From Pseudomonadota bacterium (GTDB taxonomy: Bacteria; Pseudomonadota; Gammaproteobacteria; Burkholderiales; Gallionellaceae): a stretch of DNA of 64,000 bases. The translations under genes and the position numbers were made by a program. Within the stretch, counting starts at the first letter, position 1. The number at the start of each line of letters is the position of its first letter. Where the stretch lies: the NCBI GenBank assembly GCA_021787435.1, contig JAJYLY010000012.1:1-64000 (forward strand), given 5' to 3'. The notes beneath the pieces are model-generated. The model saw only the letters and a program-made list of their open reading frames with translations, had not been told where the DNA came from and made no database searches. Positions 1-7,923 of the stretch are shown here, piece by piece.

Positions 1-143
1 TTATGGCACACGCGCCAAATGGCTTCTTGCCCATCCTGAACCAGGGCGAACTGGCAGTCTTGTACTGCTTCGTATTCCTCTATTTTTCGTTTGCCGGGGC
101 CGGCGCCTACAGCATAGATGCGATGCGAAACAAGTTCGAATAA
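1..143 (+). CDS. DoxX family membrane protein, C-terminal fragment
   Basis: Only the last ~47 codons are in the window; the frame runs off the left edge and stops with TAA at 141-143. The translated tail contains FLPILNQGELAVLYCFVFLY followed by a short segment with FAGAGAYSID. A glycine/asparagine-led segment entering a last transmembrane helix, followed by G-(A/P)-G-A/P-x-S-x-D, is typical of the DoxX/DoxD membrane protein family end. DoxX proteins are four-helix inner-membrane proteins of varied roles (thiosulfate oxidation in archaea, redox stress partners in bacteria). The precise role here cannot be told from the tail. The methionine at position 3 is probably internal. Confidence 0.65.
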   Translation, partial: MAHAPNGFLPILNQGELAVLYCFVFLYFSFAGAGAYSIDAMRNKFE

Positions 144-181
144 CCACCTTAGTCAGCAAAACATCTAGAGGCCAAGGCATC

Positions 182-877
182 ATGAACAATTTGCAAAACC
201 ATATCGGTCCACTGCAGCAAAACGAGTCCTTTGAATTATCTTTTCGCCAGCGACTACCACAGCCTGTCCATCCGAAAGCCTGCGTGGTGTTGCTGCATGG
301 AGTCGGCGGCTCCGAGATGAATCTTGCCGATCTCGCGCTGGGGATCGACCCTGATATTCTGGTCGTGCTGCCACGTGCGCCGCTACAATTTGCACTGGGA
401 CAGTTTGGCTGGTTTCGGGTTGCCTTCACTGCCAACGGGCCCAGCATCGAGGAAAACGAAGCCGAACAAAGTCGCCAGACATTGATCCGATTCTTAGAAC
501 AGTTGCAGTTGGCTTACGGCATTTCACCTCAGAACACGGTGATTGCCGGTTTCAGCCAAGGCGGCATCCTCAGCGCCAGCGTAGCATTGAGCGCCCCAGA
601 GCATGTGGCTGCCTTTGCCATCCTGTCAGGACGCATATTGCCCGAACTCGGGCCTCATCTTGCAGACAAATCCCTGCTGGCAAGCCTTCGCAGTTTTATC
701 GGCCATGGCGAGTACGACACAACGTTGCCGGTGATGTGGGCTCATCGTTCCGATCAATTGCTTGGCGAACTGGGAGTGTCTCACCTGACCCGCCTATACC
801 CGGCAGCTCATGGAATCAGTGCGGCCATGCAATCGGACTTTCTGGAGTGGCTCCATGGTTTTTTACCTGAACATTGA
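182..877 (+). CDS. Alpha/beta hydrolase, phospholipase/carboxylesterase family
   Basis: A 231-residue serine hydrolase of the phospholipase/carboxylesterase (YpfH/EstB-like) family. It shows an early LLHGVGGSE oxyanion-loop segment (about residue 38), the nucleophile elbow GFSQGG (about residue 120), a later Asp in GEYDTTLPV and a catalytic His in AAHGIS near residue 209, giving a complete Ser-Asp-His triad. Length matches the family. There is no signal peptide, so it is expected in the cytoplasm acting on short-chain esters; the natural substrate is unknown. It starts 38 bp after the DoxX gene and its stop almost touches the next gene, so the three may be co-transcribed. Confidence 0.85.
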   Translation: MNNLQNHIGPLQQNESFELSFRQRLPQPVHPKACVVLLHGVGGSEMNLADLALGIDPDILVVLPRAPLQFALGQFGWFRVAFTANGPSIEENEAEQSRQTLIRFLEQLQLAYGISPQNTVIAGFSQGGILSASVALSAPEHVAAFAILSGRILPELGPHLADKSLLASLRSFIGHGEYDTTLPVMWAHRSDQLLGELGVSHLTRLYPAAHGISAAMQSDFLEWLHGFLPEH

Positions 878-878
878 T

Positions 879-1400
879 ATGGAGACAAAAATCCTTGAGC
901 AATATGAAGCAATCAGACCAGGCATTCCAGACGGCATGCCTGTCACAGTGCTTCACATCGGCGAACAACAAACCGTTGTTGCCACAGGTACGGGCGCAGA
1001 ACCCAGTGCGGTTTTTAAACTCACCATCGGATCGCAAAAAACAGCTGCCGAGCATTTCAGGCATCATCCGCCAACACCCGCAGAGATTGAAAATGCCATC
1101 GCAGCCGTCGAAGATGAAATAGCGCGTGTGAGATCGGCAACCCCAGCCGCGCTTCTCACCCAGGATGAAGCCATACGCAGGATCGCGCGGATTGCAGGAC
1201 TGCCGGATCAACCGGAATTGATCCTGAGCCGCGATGTGGTAGAGAAAATCTTTGAACATCTGTTTGCAGCAACACTTGGCAGACAAATGGCCAGCGAAAG
1301 CCCCGCCTTTTTATCGACTGTTTTGATTCTGCGTGAATTCATGCATCACAAGCAGTTTTCATCGATTTCGATCAGGCCATCAGACGCTTTCAACGCCTGA
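879..1400 (+). CDS. Conserved hypothetical protein, about 173 residues
   Basis: The reading frame opens earlier inside the esterase gene, but the ATG at 879, one base after the esterase stop, is the natural start (METKILEQY). I do not recognise the family. The N-terminal third (to about residue 60) is a small beta-rich stretch with VTVLHIGEQQTVVAT. The middle carries an acidic helix (AEIENAIAAVEDEIARVR). The C-terminal part has short helices with LILSRDVVEKIFEHLF. There is no signal peptide or membrane segment, so it is probably soluble. Tight coupling to the esterase suggests one transcript. Function unknown. Confidence 0.65.
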   Translation: METKILEQYEAIRPGIPDGMPVTVLHIGEQQTVVATGTGAEPSAVFKLTIGSQKTAAEHFRHHPPTPAEIENAIAAVEDEIARVRSATPAALLTQDEAIRRIARIAGLPDQPELILSRDVVEKIFEHLFAATLGRQMASESPAFLSTVLILREFMHHKQFSSISIRPSDAFNA

Positions 1401-1457
1401 TTCTCGCCTTCAAGACATTCCGCCAGGCAATCGCACACTGCTTTGCGGCGAAAGCCG

Positions 1458-1486
1458 CTGAAATGCCCGCCCCATTTAGGTATAAT
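1458..1486 (+). promoter_or_regulatory. Candidate sigma-70 promoter of purM
   Basis: A perfect TATAAT at 1481-1486 lies 72 bases before the purM start, with CTGAAA (4 of 6 matches to TTGACA) 17 bases upstream at 1458-1463. The -10 box is convincing and the -35 box is weak. The spacing and position fit the purM-purN-DUF3108 transcript. Confidence 0.45.
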
Positions 1487-1557
1487 TTGGCAGCTGTATC
1501 CATCAAATACCTGAAGCAAGGTTAAACCTTGCATCCTGAAGAAAGCGAGAACCTAAC

Positions 1558-2601
1558 TTGAACCCAGACAGCCCATCCCTTTCCTACCGCGATGCCGGTG
1601 TAGACATCGATGCCGGCGACCAGCTGGTCGAAAACATAAAGCCCTATGCGAAACGTACCATGCGTCCCGAAGTGCTATCCGGCATCGGCGGTTTCGGTGG
1701 GCTTGTGGAAATCAGCAAGAAGTACAAGGAGCCGGTGCTGGTGTCCGGCACGGACGGCGTAGGCACCAAATTGAAGCTTGCCTTCGAGCTTAACATCCAC
1801 GACACGGTCGGCATCGATCTGGTCGGCATGAGCGTGAACGACATCCTTGTGCAGGGCGCAGAGCCACTGTTCTTTCTGGATTATTTTGCCTGCGGCAAGC
1901 TCGACGTGCCCAATGCGACTGAAGTCATCAAGGGCATTGCAGCGGGTTGCGAACAGGCAGGTTGCGCGCTGATCGGCGGCGAAACTGCCGAGATGCCAGG
2001 CATGTATCCTGTCGGCGAATACGACCTGGCAGGCTTCGCGGTGGGTGTAGTGGAAAAGGCCAGCATCATCACGGGAAGCAGCATTGTGCCGGGCGACGTG
2101 GTGCTGGGCATGGCGTCCAATGGCGCGCATTCCAACGGCTATTCCCTGGTGCGCAGGATCATAGAGCGCAGCAAACCCGATCTTTCAGCCCCTTTCGACG
2201 GTTCGCGCACACTGGCAGAAGCGATCATGGCCCCCACCCGCATCTATGTGAAGCCGCTGTTAGCGCTAATGCAGGATCTCACCATCAAGGGCATGGCGCA
2301 TATCACGGGCGGCGGCATCACCGAAAACGTGCCGCGCGTTTTGCCCGACAACGTGGTGGCAGACATCGAAAGCGCCTTCTGGGAGATGCCGAGGCTCTTC
2401 CGCTGGCTTCAGGAACAAGGCAATGTGGCCATGCAAGAAATGTACCGCACGTTCAACTGCGGCATCGGCATGGTATTGATCGTAGACAGCAAAGATGCAG
2501 ACCTGGCAATCCGCCAGCTTGAGGCTGCAGGAGAATCCGTCATGCGCATCGGCGCAATACGTGCAAGATCCGGCACAGAGCATCAGACGCAGGTGAAATA
2601 A
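1558..2601 (+). CDS. purM: Phosphoribosylformylglycinamidine cyclo-ligase (AIR synthetase)
   Basis: Catalyses the ATP-dependent ring closure of formylglycinamidine ribonucleotide to aminoimidazole ribonucleotide, step 5 of purine synthesis, in the cytoplasm. The 347-residue length matches PurM. Family hallmarks are all present: [12 protein letters not shown] near residue 64, [21 protein letters not shown] near residue 95, the [11 protein letters not shown] segment near 140, [10 protein letters not shown] near 190 and [13 protein letters not shown] near 250. The start is a TTG preceded by a purine-rich GAAAGCGAG stretch; no in-frame ATG fits better. purN follows 89 bases downstream on the same strand. 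Confidence 0.97.
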   Translation: MNPDSPSLSYRDAGVDIDAGDQLVENIKPYAKRTMRPEVLSGIGGFGGLVEISKKYKEPVLVSGTDGVGTKLKLAFELNIHDTVGIDLVGMSVNDILVQGAEPLFFLDYFACGKLDVPNATEVIKGIAAGCEQAGCALIGGETAEMPGMYPVGEYDLAGFAVGVVEKASIITGSSIVPGDVVLGMASNGAHSNGYSLVRRIIERSKPDLSAPFDGSRTLAEAIMAPTRIYVKPLLALMQDLTIKGMAHITGGGITENVPRVLPDNVVADIESAFWEMPRLFRWLQEQGNVAMQEMYRTFNCGIGMVLIVDSKDADLAIRQLEAAGESVMRIGAIRARSGTEHQTQVK

Positions 2602-2690
2602 AAACGGTACGTCGTCAGCAGTGAGTTGAAAATGCAAAAGACCTTCCTCCACTCACCACTTACCGCTCACTATATTTCCATATCTATCAC

Positions 2691-3338
2691 ATGAAGAACA
2701 TCGTCATACTCATCTCGGGACGCGGCAGCAACATGCAGGCGTTGCTTAATGACCAACTAAATTGCAACATCAAGGCGGTGATCAGCAGCCGGACGGATGC
2801 GGCCGGCCTCGATTTTGCGAAGGGAAAGGGCATACCCGTTGCGGTCGTCGCCAACAGGGATCATCCGGATCGCGAGCATTTCGATGCCGCGCTGTTGCGC
2901 GAGATAGACCGTTTCGATCCCGACTTCGTGATACTCGCTGGCTTCATGCGCATACTCACCGAGAAATTCGTGATGCACTACAAAGGCCGGCTCATCAACA
3001 TCCATCCCTCTCTGCTGCCCGCCTATCCCGGAATACATACGCATGCGCGGGCGCTTGCCGATGGCGTCAAGATTCATGGCTGCACCGTGCATTTCGTCAC
3101 CCCGAATCTCGACCATGGCCCCATCATCATACAGGCCGCCGTGCCGGTGCTGGATAATGACACCGAACAGAGTCTATCTTCCCGCGTACTGCATGAGGAA
3201 CACCGCATCTATCCACAGGCGGTGCGCTGGCTCTGTTCTGGCAAGGTCAGACTCGGTATGGATGGGAAGGTCATCAGCGGCAGCAGCAGCAACCCGCAAG
3301 GTTCGAGTCTGATTTCACCTTCACTGGAGGTCACATGA
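2691..3338 (+). CDS. purN: Phosphoribosylglycinamide formyltransferase (GART)
   Basis: Transfers a formyl group from 10-formyltetrahydrofolate to glycinamide ribonucleotide, step 3 of purine synthesis. At 215 residues it matches PurN. It has the N-terminal VILISGRGSNMQAL phosphate-binding loop, the folate site segment ILAGFMRIL near residue 85, the INIHPSLLPAYPG motif with the catalytic Asn/His near 105-108, and the catalytic Asp in NLDHGPIIIQ near 145. The gene ends in an ATGA overlap with the next gene, so translation of the DUF3108 protein is probably coupled to it. The folate cofactor links it to folD further along the window. Confidence 0.96.
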   Translation: MKNIVILISGRGSNMQALLNDQLNCNIKAVISSRTDAAGLDFAKGKGIPVAVVANRDHPDREHFDAALLREIDRFDPDFVILAGFMRILTEKFVMHYKGRLINIHPSLLPAYPGIHTHARALADGVKIHGCTVHFVTPNLDHGPIIIQAAVPVLDNDTEQSLSSRVLHEEHRIYPQAVRWLCSGKVRLGMDGKVISGSSSNPQGSSLISPSLEVT

Positions 3339-4024
3339 AATTGTTCGCGCTATTGTTCACCTTTCTTGCAGGTACAGCCTATGCCGCCCCAGACAGTGTG
3401 CAGGCCAGCTACGATGTCATGATAGCCGGCATGAAGGTCGGCCAGATGAATGAAAGCTATACTCGCAAGGGTGACCATTATGTACTTTCCAGCATTACCA
3501 CCCCCCAAGGCATCTTGGCTGTATTGAAACCTGGCAGGATAATGAGCACCAGCGAGGGATTGATCGACAGCAATGGTCTACGCCCGGAGGCGTTCGATCA
3601 GGTCCGCGAGAACGATGTGAACAGAAACAGCCATGCGCAATTCGACTGGAATGCAAAAAAAATCACTCTGACGCACCAGGATCAAAAGACGCAGCTTCCA
3701 TTACCCGAGGGCACGCAGGACCGCTTGAGCGCAATGTACCAGTTCATGTTTCTGAATGTCGACAAGCTCTCCTCGCTCGACTTCGCGATGACCGATGGCA
3801 ACAAACTGGACAGCTATCACTATGCCGTCGGTTCGCGACAGAAGCTGGATACGGGCGCGGGACCATGTGACAGCGTGTATCTGGACAACCAAGCCAAGAC
3901 AGGCGAGAGCCGCACCGAGATATGGGTTTCGACCAAAAACAGGCTGCCCTGCAAGATGGTCATCACCGATGCCCACGGTGAACAGGTCACGCAGCTATTG
4001 AGCAGTCTTCACATCACGCCGTGA
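3335..4024 (+). CDS. Secreted DUF3108 domain protein (first of a tandem pair)
   Basis: A 229-residue protein with a clear Sec signal peptide (cleavage after GTAYA, about residue 18) followed by one DUF3108 domain, so it should be periplasmic. DUF3108 is a beta-rich fold related to LolA/outer-membrane lipoprotein-handling proteins; no enzymatic role is established. A shared motif, PLPEGTQDRLSAMYQF (about residues 121-136), also appears in the next gene, so the two are ancient duplicates. The ATG overlaps the purN stop by four bases. This linkage to purMN is seen in many betaproteobacteria, but no functional link to purine synthesis is known. Confidence 0.85.
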   Translation: MKLFALLFTFLAGTAYAAPDSVQASYDVMIAGMKVGQMNESYTRKGDHYVLSSITTPQGILAVLKPGRIMSTSEGLIDSNGLRPEAFDQVRENDVNRNSHAQFDWNAKKITLTHQDQKTQLPLPEGTQDRLSAMYQFMFLNVDKLSSLDFAMTDGNKLDSYHYAVGSRQKLDTGAGPCDSVYLDNQAKTGESRTEIWVSTKNRLPCKMVITDAHGEQVTQLLSSLHITP

Positions 4025-4031
4025 AACGGCC

Positions 4032-5051
4032 GTGCCTCATTACCTGAGACATCCAGCCGGACGTATCGCACTGGCGATCGTACTTTCGCTGCTCTTGCAT
4101 GCGGTCCTGCTGTTCGGCCCAAGGTTGATGGTGCCTCCACCCGTTGCGATGCCGCCGCTGACCGCGAGACTTGAACCCTTGCCTGCAGCAAAACCTACAC
4201 CCGTTAAAAAGACTGCGCATAAACCGCGCATTCACGCCAAACCCAAGCCTACCGCTGAAATCACGACAGCAAAAACTATACTAATCCCCGGTGCAAGCAA
4301 TACAACGCCAGAACAGACCGCAGATACAGTGCCCATTCAAACACCCGCCGTACAGGAAGTGCAGCCTGCCATCGCTCCCCCTGCCGAAGCTGCACCGCTT
4401 CACCCGTTGCCGAGGCACGCCGAATTGACCTTCGTCGTTTACATGGGCACCGATCTGCGCATAGGAGAAGTTCGCCATCGTCTGGACATCGATGACAACA
4501 AACATTACACCCTGCAGGTGGGCATCAATACCACGGGGCTTGCCCGTCTTTTCAAGACTTTCGCCATGCGCCAGCAGAGCAAAGGCGCCATCACGGCGCA
4601 AGGAATACGTCCCGACAAATACAGCGAAGACAAAGTCACTTCAAAAGGAACAGAAACCTCAAGCGCCGAATTTGACTGGCAGGACAGACTGCTCAAGTTT
4701 TCCAGCGGCAACAGCGTGCCACTGCCTGAAGGGACCCAGGACATCCTGAGCGTGTTGTATCAGTTCTCGCAGATGCCGCTGGATCAGGAGAAGCTTGCCA
4801 TGCATGTGAGCAACGGGAAAAAGCTCGAAAGCTATGAGGTCGAAATCGGACCCGAGGAAAACGTCCAGACCCACATGGGCCTGTTGCGCGCCATTCTACT
4901 GCGCAAGATTCACGGACCAAACGAGGAAGGGCTGAAAATCTGGCTGGGTCTGGAATACCGTCTCCTGCCCATCAAGGTCCAGCAACTCGACAAGAAGGAC
5001 AGAGTCATTGGCGAGATCGACATATCCGAAATCCGGGTATCAGACGAATAG
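4032..5051 (+). CDS. Membrane-anchored DUF3108 protein with proline-rich linker
   Basis: A 339-residue protein starting at GTG 4032, seven bases after the previous stop. Residues about 10-30 (RIALAIVLSLLLHAVLLFG) form one membrane helix. Residues about 35-125 are a Pro/Ala/Lys-rich linker (repeated KP and PTP), much like the periplasm-spanning arm of TonB. The C-terminal ~215 residues are a DUF3108 domain carrying the PLPEGTQDILSVLYQF motif found in its neighbour. The architecture suggests an inner-membrane protein whose domain reaches across the periplasm, perhaps towards the outer membrane. Function unproven. Confidence 0.83.
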   Translation: MPHYLRHPAGRIALAIVLSLLLHAVLLFGPRLMVPPPVAMPPLTARLEPLPAAKPTPVKKTAHKPRIHAKPKPTAEITTAKTILIPGASNTTPEQTADTVPIQTPAVQEVQPAIAPPAEAAPLHPLPRHAELTFVVYMGTDLRIGEVRHRLDIDDNKHYTLQVGINTTGLARLFKTFAMRQQSKGAITAQGIRPDKYSEDKVTSKGTETSSAEFDWQDRLLKFSSGNSVPLPEGTQDILSVLYQFSQMPLDQEKLAMHVSNGKKLESYEVEIGPEENVQTHMGLLRAILLRKIHGPNEEGLKIWLGLEYRLLPIKVQQLDKKDRVIGEIDISEIRVSDE

Positions 5052-5183
5052 GAACGAGGATTAAGGATTGGGTTAAAAACAGAGCTGCGGTTTTTTGAAC
5101 TCTCGATCTTCAATCCACTATACTCAATCCTGTTTCAACTTCCCTGTTAAACTTCACATCTGAACTTCGATATAAGAATTGTC

Positions 5184-6437
5184 ATGCTGATCACCGAATA
5201 CCGACTGGACTTGGTCATCCTCGCGCTACGCACCATATTGCCGCTGGAACATCCTGCGGACACCGCGTTGCGCTATTTTTTCAAGAACGAGCGCATCGGC
5301 TCGAGGGAGCGCGCGCTTATCGCCGAGACCGTGTTCGGCGTGTTGCGCCACCGCCTACTGCTGGAAATCGCATGTCAGGGAAATGCCACGCCGCGCCGCC
5401 TAGCGCTGGCTTATCTCGTCAAATTTGGCGGCTACAACCTGCGCGAAATCGAACCCGTGTTAAAGCGCGACGAAAAAGACTGGCTTGCGATTGCCAAGGG
5501 TACCAAATATGACGATCAACCGCTTTCAATACAGGCCGAGCTGCCCGACTGGATCGTCGGCAAGATGCGCGCCTCTTATTCTGACGAGGAAATCCTCACG
5601 ATAGGCCGCGCAATGCAGCAGGCCGCACCGCTGGACATACGCGTCAACACGCTGATGGCTAAACGCGAAGAAGTGCTGCAACAACTGCAGGAACAAAAAA
5701 TCGAAGCTGTCGCAACGCCCTATTCCCCGGTCGGCATCAGACTCATGGAAAAGATTCCGCTCAACAAGGATGCGCTTTTCACGACGGGGAAAGTCGAAGT
5801 GCAGGATGAAGGCAGCCAGCTGCTGGGATTTTTACTGGCACCCAAGCGCAACGACATGGTGGTGGATTTCTGCGCCGGTGCAGGCGGCAAGACGCTCATG
5901 CTCTCAGCTTTGATGAATTCGCAGGGCCGCCTTTATGCGATGGACATCTCCGAGAAGCGCTTGGCCAACCTCAAACCGAGATTAAAGCGCTCAGGTGCAT
6001 CCAACATCCAGCCCATGCTGATCGCGCACGAAAATGATCTCAAGGTCAAGCGACTTTCCGGCAAAATAGACCGCGTGCTGGTGGATGCCCCCTGCAGCGG
6101 TCTTGGCACACTGCGCCGCAACCCCGATCTGAAATTCCGCCAGTCCGAAAAAAGTATAGAGGAACTCAATCATAAGCAGGCCGCGATTCTGAATTCAGCC
6201 AGCCGCCTGCTGAAAAAAGGCGGACGGCTTGTGTATGCGACTTGCAGCATACTGTTTGATGAGAATCAGCACATCGTAGAATCATTTCTATCCTCGCATC
6301 CCGATTATGTGCTGCGCCCTGCTGGCGAAATCCTGCAACAGCAAAAGATTCCACTGGATATGGGCGACTACCTGGAACTGCGCCCCAACCTGCATGCCAC
6401 GGATGGCTTCTTCGCTGCGGTTCTGGAACGCATATAG
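5184..6437 (+). CDS. RsmB/NOP2-family rRNA (cytosine-5) methyltransferase
   Basis: A 417-residue SAM-dependent RNA m5C methyltransferase of the RsmB/NOL1/NOP2/Sun family. The N-terminal ~130 residues are a NusB-like helical region with ERIGSRERALIAETVFG. The Rossmann catalytic part has the SAM loop VVDFCAGAGGKTL near residue 230, the conserved cysteine in DAPCSGLGTLRRNPD near 300, and the catalytic cysteine in VYATCSILFDENQ near 350. It probably methylates 16S rRNA. It is the non-canonical short betaproteobacterial type commonly found after purMN-DUF3108, not an fmt-linked RsmB, so I leave the symbol empty. It is separated from the previous gene by 132 bases. Confidence 0.88.
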   Translation: MLITEYRLDLVILALRTILPLEHPADTALRYFFKNERIGSRERALIAETVFGVLRHRLLLEIACQGNATPRRLALAYLVKFGGYNLREIEPVLKRDEKDWLAIAKGTKYDDQPLSIQAELPDWIVGKMRASYSDEEILTIGRAMQQAAPLDIRVNTLMAKREEVLQQLQEQKIEAVATPYSPVGIRLMEKIPLNKDALFTTGKVEVQDEGSQLLGFLLAPKRNDMVVDFCAGAGGKTLMLSALMNSQGRLYAMDISEKRLANLKPRLKRSGASNIQPMLIAHENDLKVKRLSGKIDRVLVDAPCSGLGTLRRNPDLKFRQSEKSIEELNHKQAAILNSASRLLKKGGRLVYATCSILFDENQHIVESFLSSHPDYVLRPAGEILQQQKIPLDMGDYLELRPNLHATDGFFAAVLERI

Positions 6438-6678
6438 ATTCTGTCGGAATACCTTACACTTTTCCAGTACCTATCGGCTATAAGTGCTGAAAAATGTCTA
6501 TGGTTTCGCACATGACTCAGGCCAATCAGCAGAAATGATACATTTTTTGCACATGTAATATGGAAGACCAAAGCCCTAACGCTGTTTTGATCTTGCATGT
6601 CGGAAATTCTTACACACTTATCGGATGAATGAACTTCCCTTTTCAGAAAATTCCATGCACTTAACAGGTTGAGATTGA

Positions 6679-6694
6679 TGGCGTGTTTTATGCT
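6679..6694 (+). promoter_or_regulatory. Sigma-54 (-24/-12) promoter of the PEP-CTERM gene
   Basis: TGGCGTG-TTTTA-TGCTT reads as a -24/-12 element: GG at 6680-6681 and GC at 6692-6693 with exactly ten bases between, close to the consensus TGGCACG-N4-TTGCW. Transcription would begin near 6704, some 34 bases before the start codon. PEP-CTERM cargo genes are known to be driven by RpoN with the PrsK/PrsR two-component system, so element and gene support each other. The rest of 6438-6737 holds no gene I can support. Confidence 0.6.
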
Positions 6695-6737
6695 TAGCAT
6701 TACTTATAAAGGCTTTTTCCAAAATAGGAGATTCATC

Positions 6738-7394
6738 ATGAACACCTTTCGCCTGAGACTTTTGGGCACCGCGATGCTGACGTTCATCGTAATACACCAG
6801 GCCGATGCAAATGTCATTTTTCTGACCGGCAATCAACAATATACGAACGTGAACATCGTAGCTGATGTCAATGCGCTTTCTGTTGTCGGCGACATTGGGA
6901 ATACCGGCATACAGATGACATTTGAAAACATGATAGGCCCTGATGGTTCAACACAGGTCACCATGCATGCCCAGCATGGCGTGGCCTTCGTGGAAAGCTA
7001 TTATGATTACCAAAATTCCCTCCATACCGGTTTTTCTTCACTCACGCTGATGCCGCAGACAGGCTATAGCTTCACCGCGGGAGATTTCGCGCTGGATGAG
7101 ATCAACAGCGGAGCAAACTCGGGCAGCGTGACTTTTAACACCATAGATCAGTTCGGCCATTCCAACACGGCGACTTTCTCGATGAGTGCAAACGGTCAAA
7201 ATCAATATAACTTCTACACACTCAATGGGGAAAAGGTAACCAGCCTTGTGATCTCAACACCACTCACCTCGCTGTTGCAGGATATCAAGCAGGTGTCTGT
7301 AAACGTGGCGCCGATACCGGAGCCTGCCACACTTGCATTGATCGGACTCGGACTTGTCGGACTCGGATGGTCACGCCGCACCAGATCAAACTGA
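6738..7394 (+). CDS. PEP-CTERM sorted extracellular protein
   Basis: A 218-residue exported protein. The ATG at 6738 is chosen because AGGAG sits 8 bases upstream and the sequence then gives a signal peptide (MNTFRLRLLGTAMLTFIVIH, cleavage after QADA). The body is beta-rich and Ser/Thr/Asn-rich with no known enzyme domain. The C-terminus is a classic PEP-CTERM signal: PIPEPATLALIGLGLVGLG, then an Arg-rich tail (SRRTRSN). Such signals are processed by exosortase (EpsH/XrtA), usually alongside exopolysaccharide export; neither exosortase nor polysaccharide genes are in the window. Likely a surface or matrix protein. Confidence 0.88.
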   Translation: MNTFRLRLLGTAMLTFIVIHQADANVIFLTGNQQYTNVNIVADVNALSVVGDIGNTGIQMTFENMIGPDGSTQVTMHAQHGVAFVESYYDYQNSLHTGFSSLTLMPQTGYSFTAGDFALDEINSGANSGSVTFNTIDQFGHSNTATFSMSANGQNQYNFYTLNGEKVTSLVISTPLTSLLQDIKQVSVNVAPIPEPATLALIGLGLVGLGWSRRTRSN

Positions 7395-7409
7395 CCGGAT
7401 GTCGAATGC

Positions 7410-7431
7410 AAAACCCCGCCTCAAAGGCGGG
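7410..7431 (-). terminator. Rho-independent terminator of the minus-strand lipoprotein gene
   Basis: CCCGCC-TTTGA-GGCGGG hairpin on the minus strand, followed by GTTTT. It lies about 20 bases after the stop of the lipoprotein gene at 7452 and between two convergent genes. On the plus strand no T run follows, so it acts mainly for the minus strand. Confidence 0.7.
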
Positions 7432-7451
7432 AAGTTGAGTGCGAGTGGGGA

Positions 7452-7844
7452 TTAATTTTGAGCTCGAAGTTCTACTTCGATCTGATCAAGCAGAATCTTT
7501 TGCCAATCCGGAGGGAAATTGAGCGGCGCAAGCACCGGCTTGCTAACGATCTCCACTTCCGTACTTGCAGCCGCAATCGGTTTGATGAAAACCGCAATTC
7601 TCTCACCCCAGCTCCACAGCGTGATGCCATGCGAGAGGATAAGCCGGCCATTGGTTTTGTCATTCTCAACGACGTCAAGCGACCTGTTTTTCGCGGCAGC
7701 GACCGTAGCGTTATATACAGGTTCATATGCATATGGGTAACTGCGGCTGACGCCTTGCCCTTTTGCTTCTTTCACAGTTTCGGTTGATGCACAGCCACTC
7801 GCAATCAAAGCCACAAATGCAACCATCAGAAATGAAATTTTCAT
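7452..7844 (-). CDS. Small predicted lipoprotein
   Basis: A 130-residue protein whose real start is the ATG at 7844: GGGAG lies just upstream and the N-terminus then reads MKISFLMVAFVALIASGC, a lipoprotein signal peptide with the lipidated Cys at residue 18. The mature part has an alternating beta/alpha pattern (NATVAAAKNRSLDVVENDKT, then GRLILSHGITLWSWGERIAVFI), resembling the small fold seen in many envelope stress lipoproteins. No family recognised with certainty. The longer upstream frame would swallow the start of the LRR kinase region and lacks a signal peptide. Probably an outer- or inner-membrane lipoprotein of unknown role. Confidence 0.78.
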   Translation of the reverse strand: MKISFLMVAFVALIASGCASTETVKEAKGQGVSRSYPYAYEPVYNATVAAAKNRSLDVVENDKTNGRLILSHGITLWSWGERIAVFIKPIAAASTEVEIVSKPVLAPLNFPPDWQKILLDQIEVELRAQN

Positions 7845-7923
7845 GGTATCTCCCAAAGAAGCAAACGGATACCTGGCGACTGGATACAGCGGTATCAGCT
7901 TTCGCGCATTGTGCGCCGAGCGC

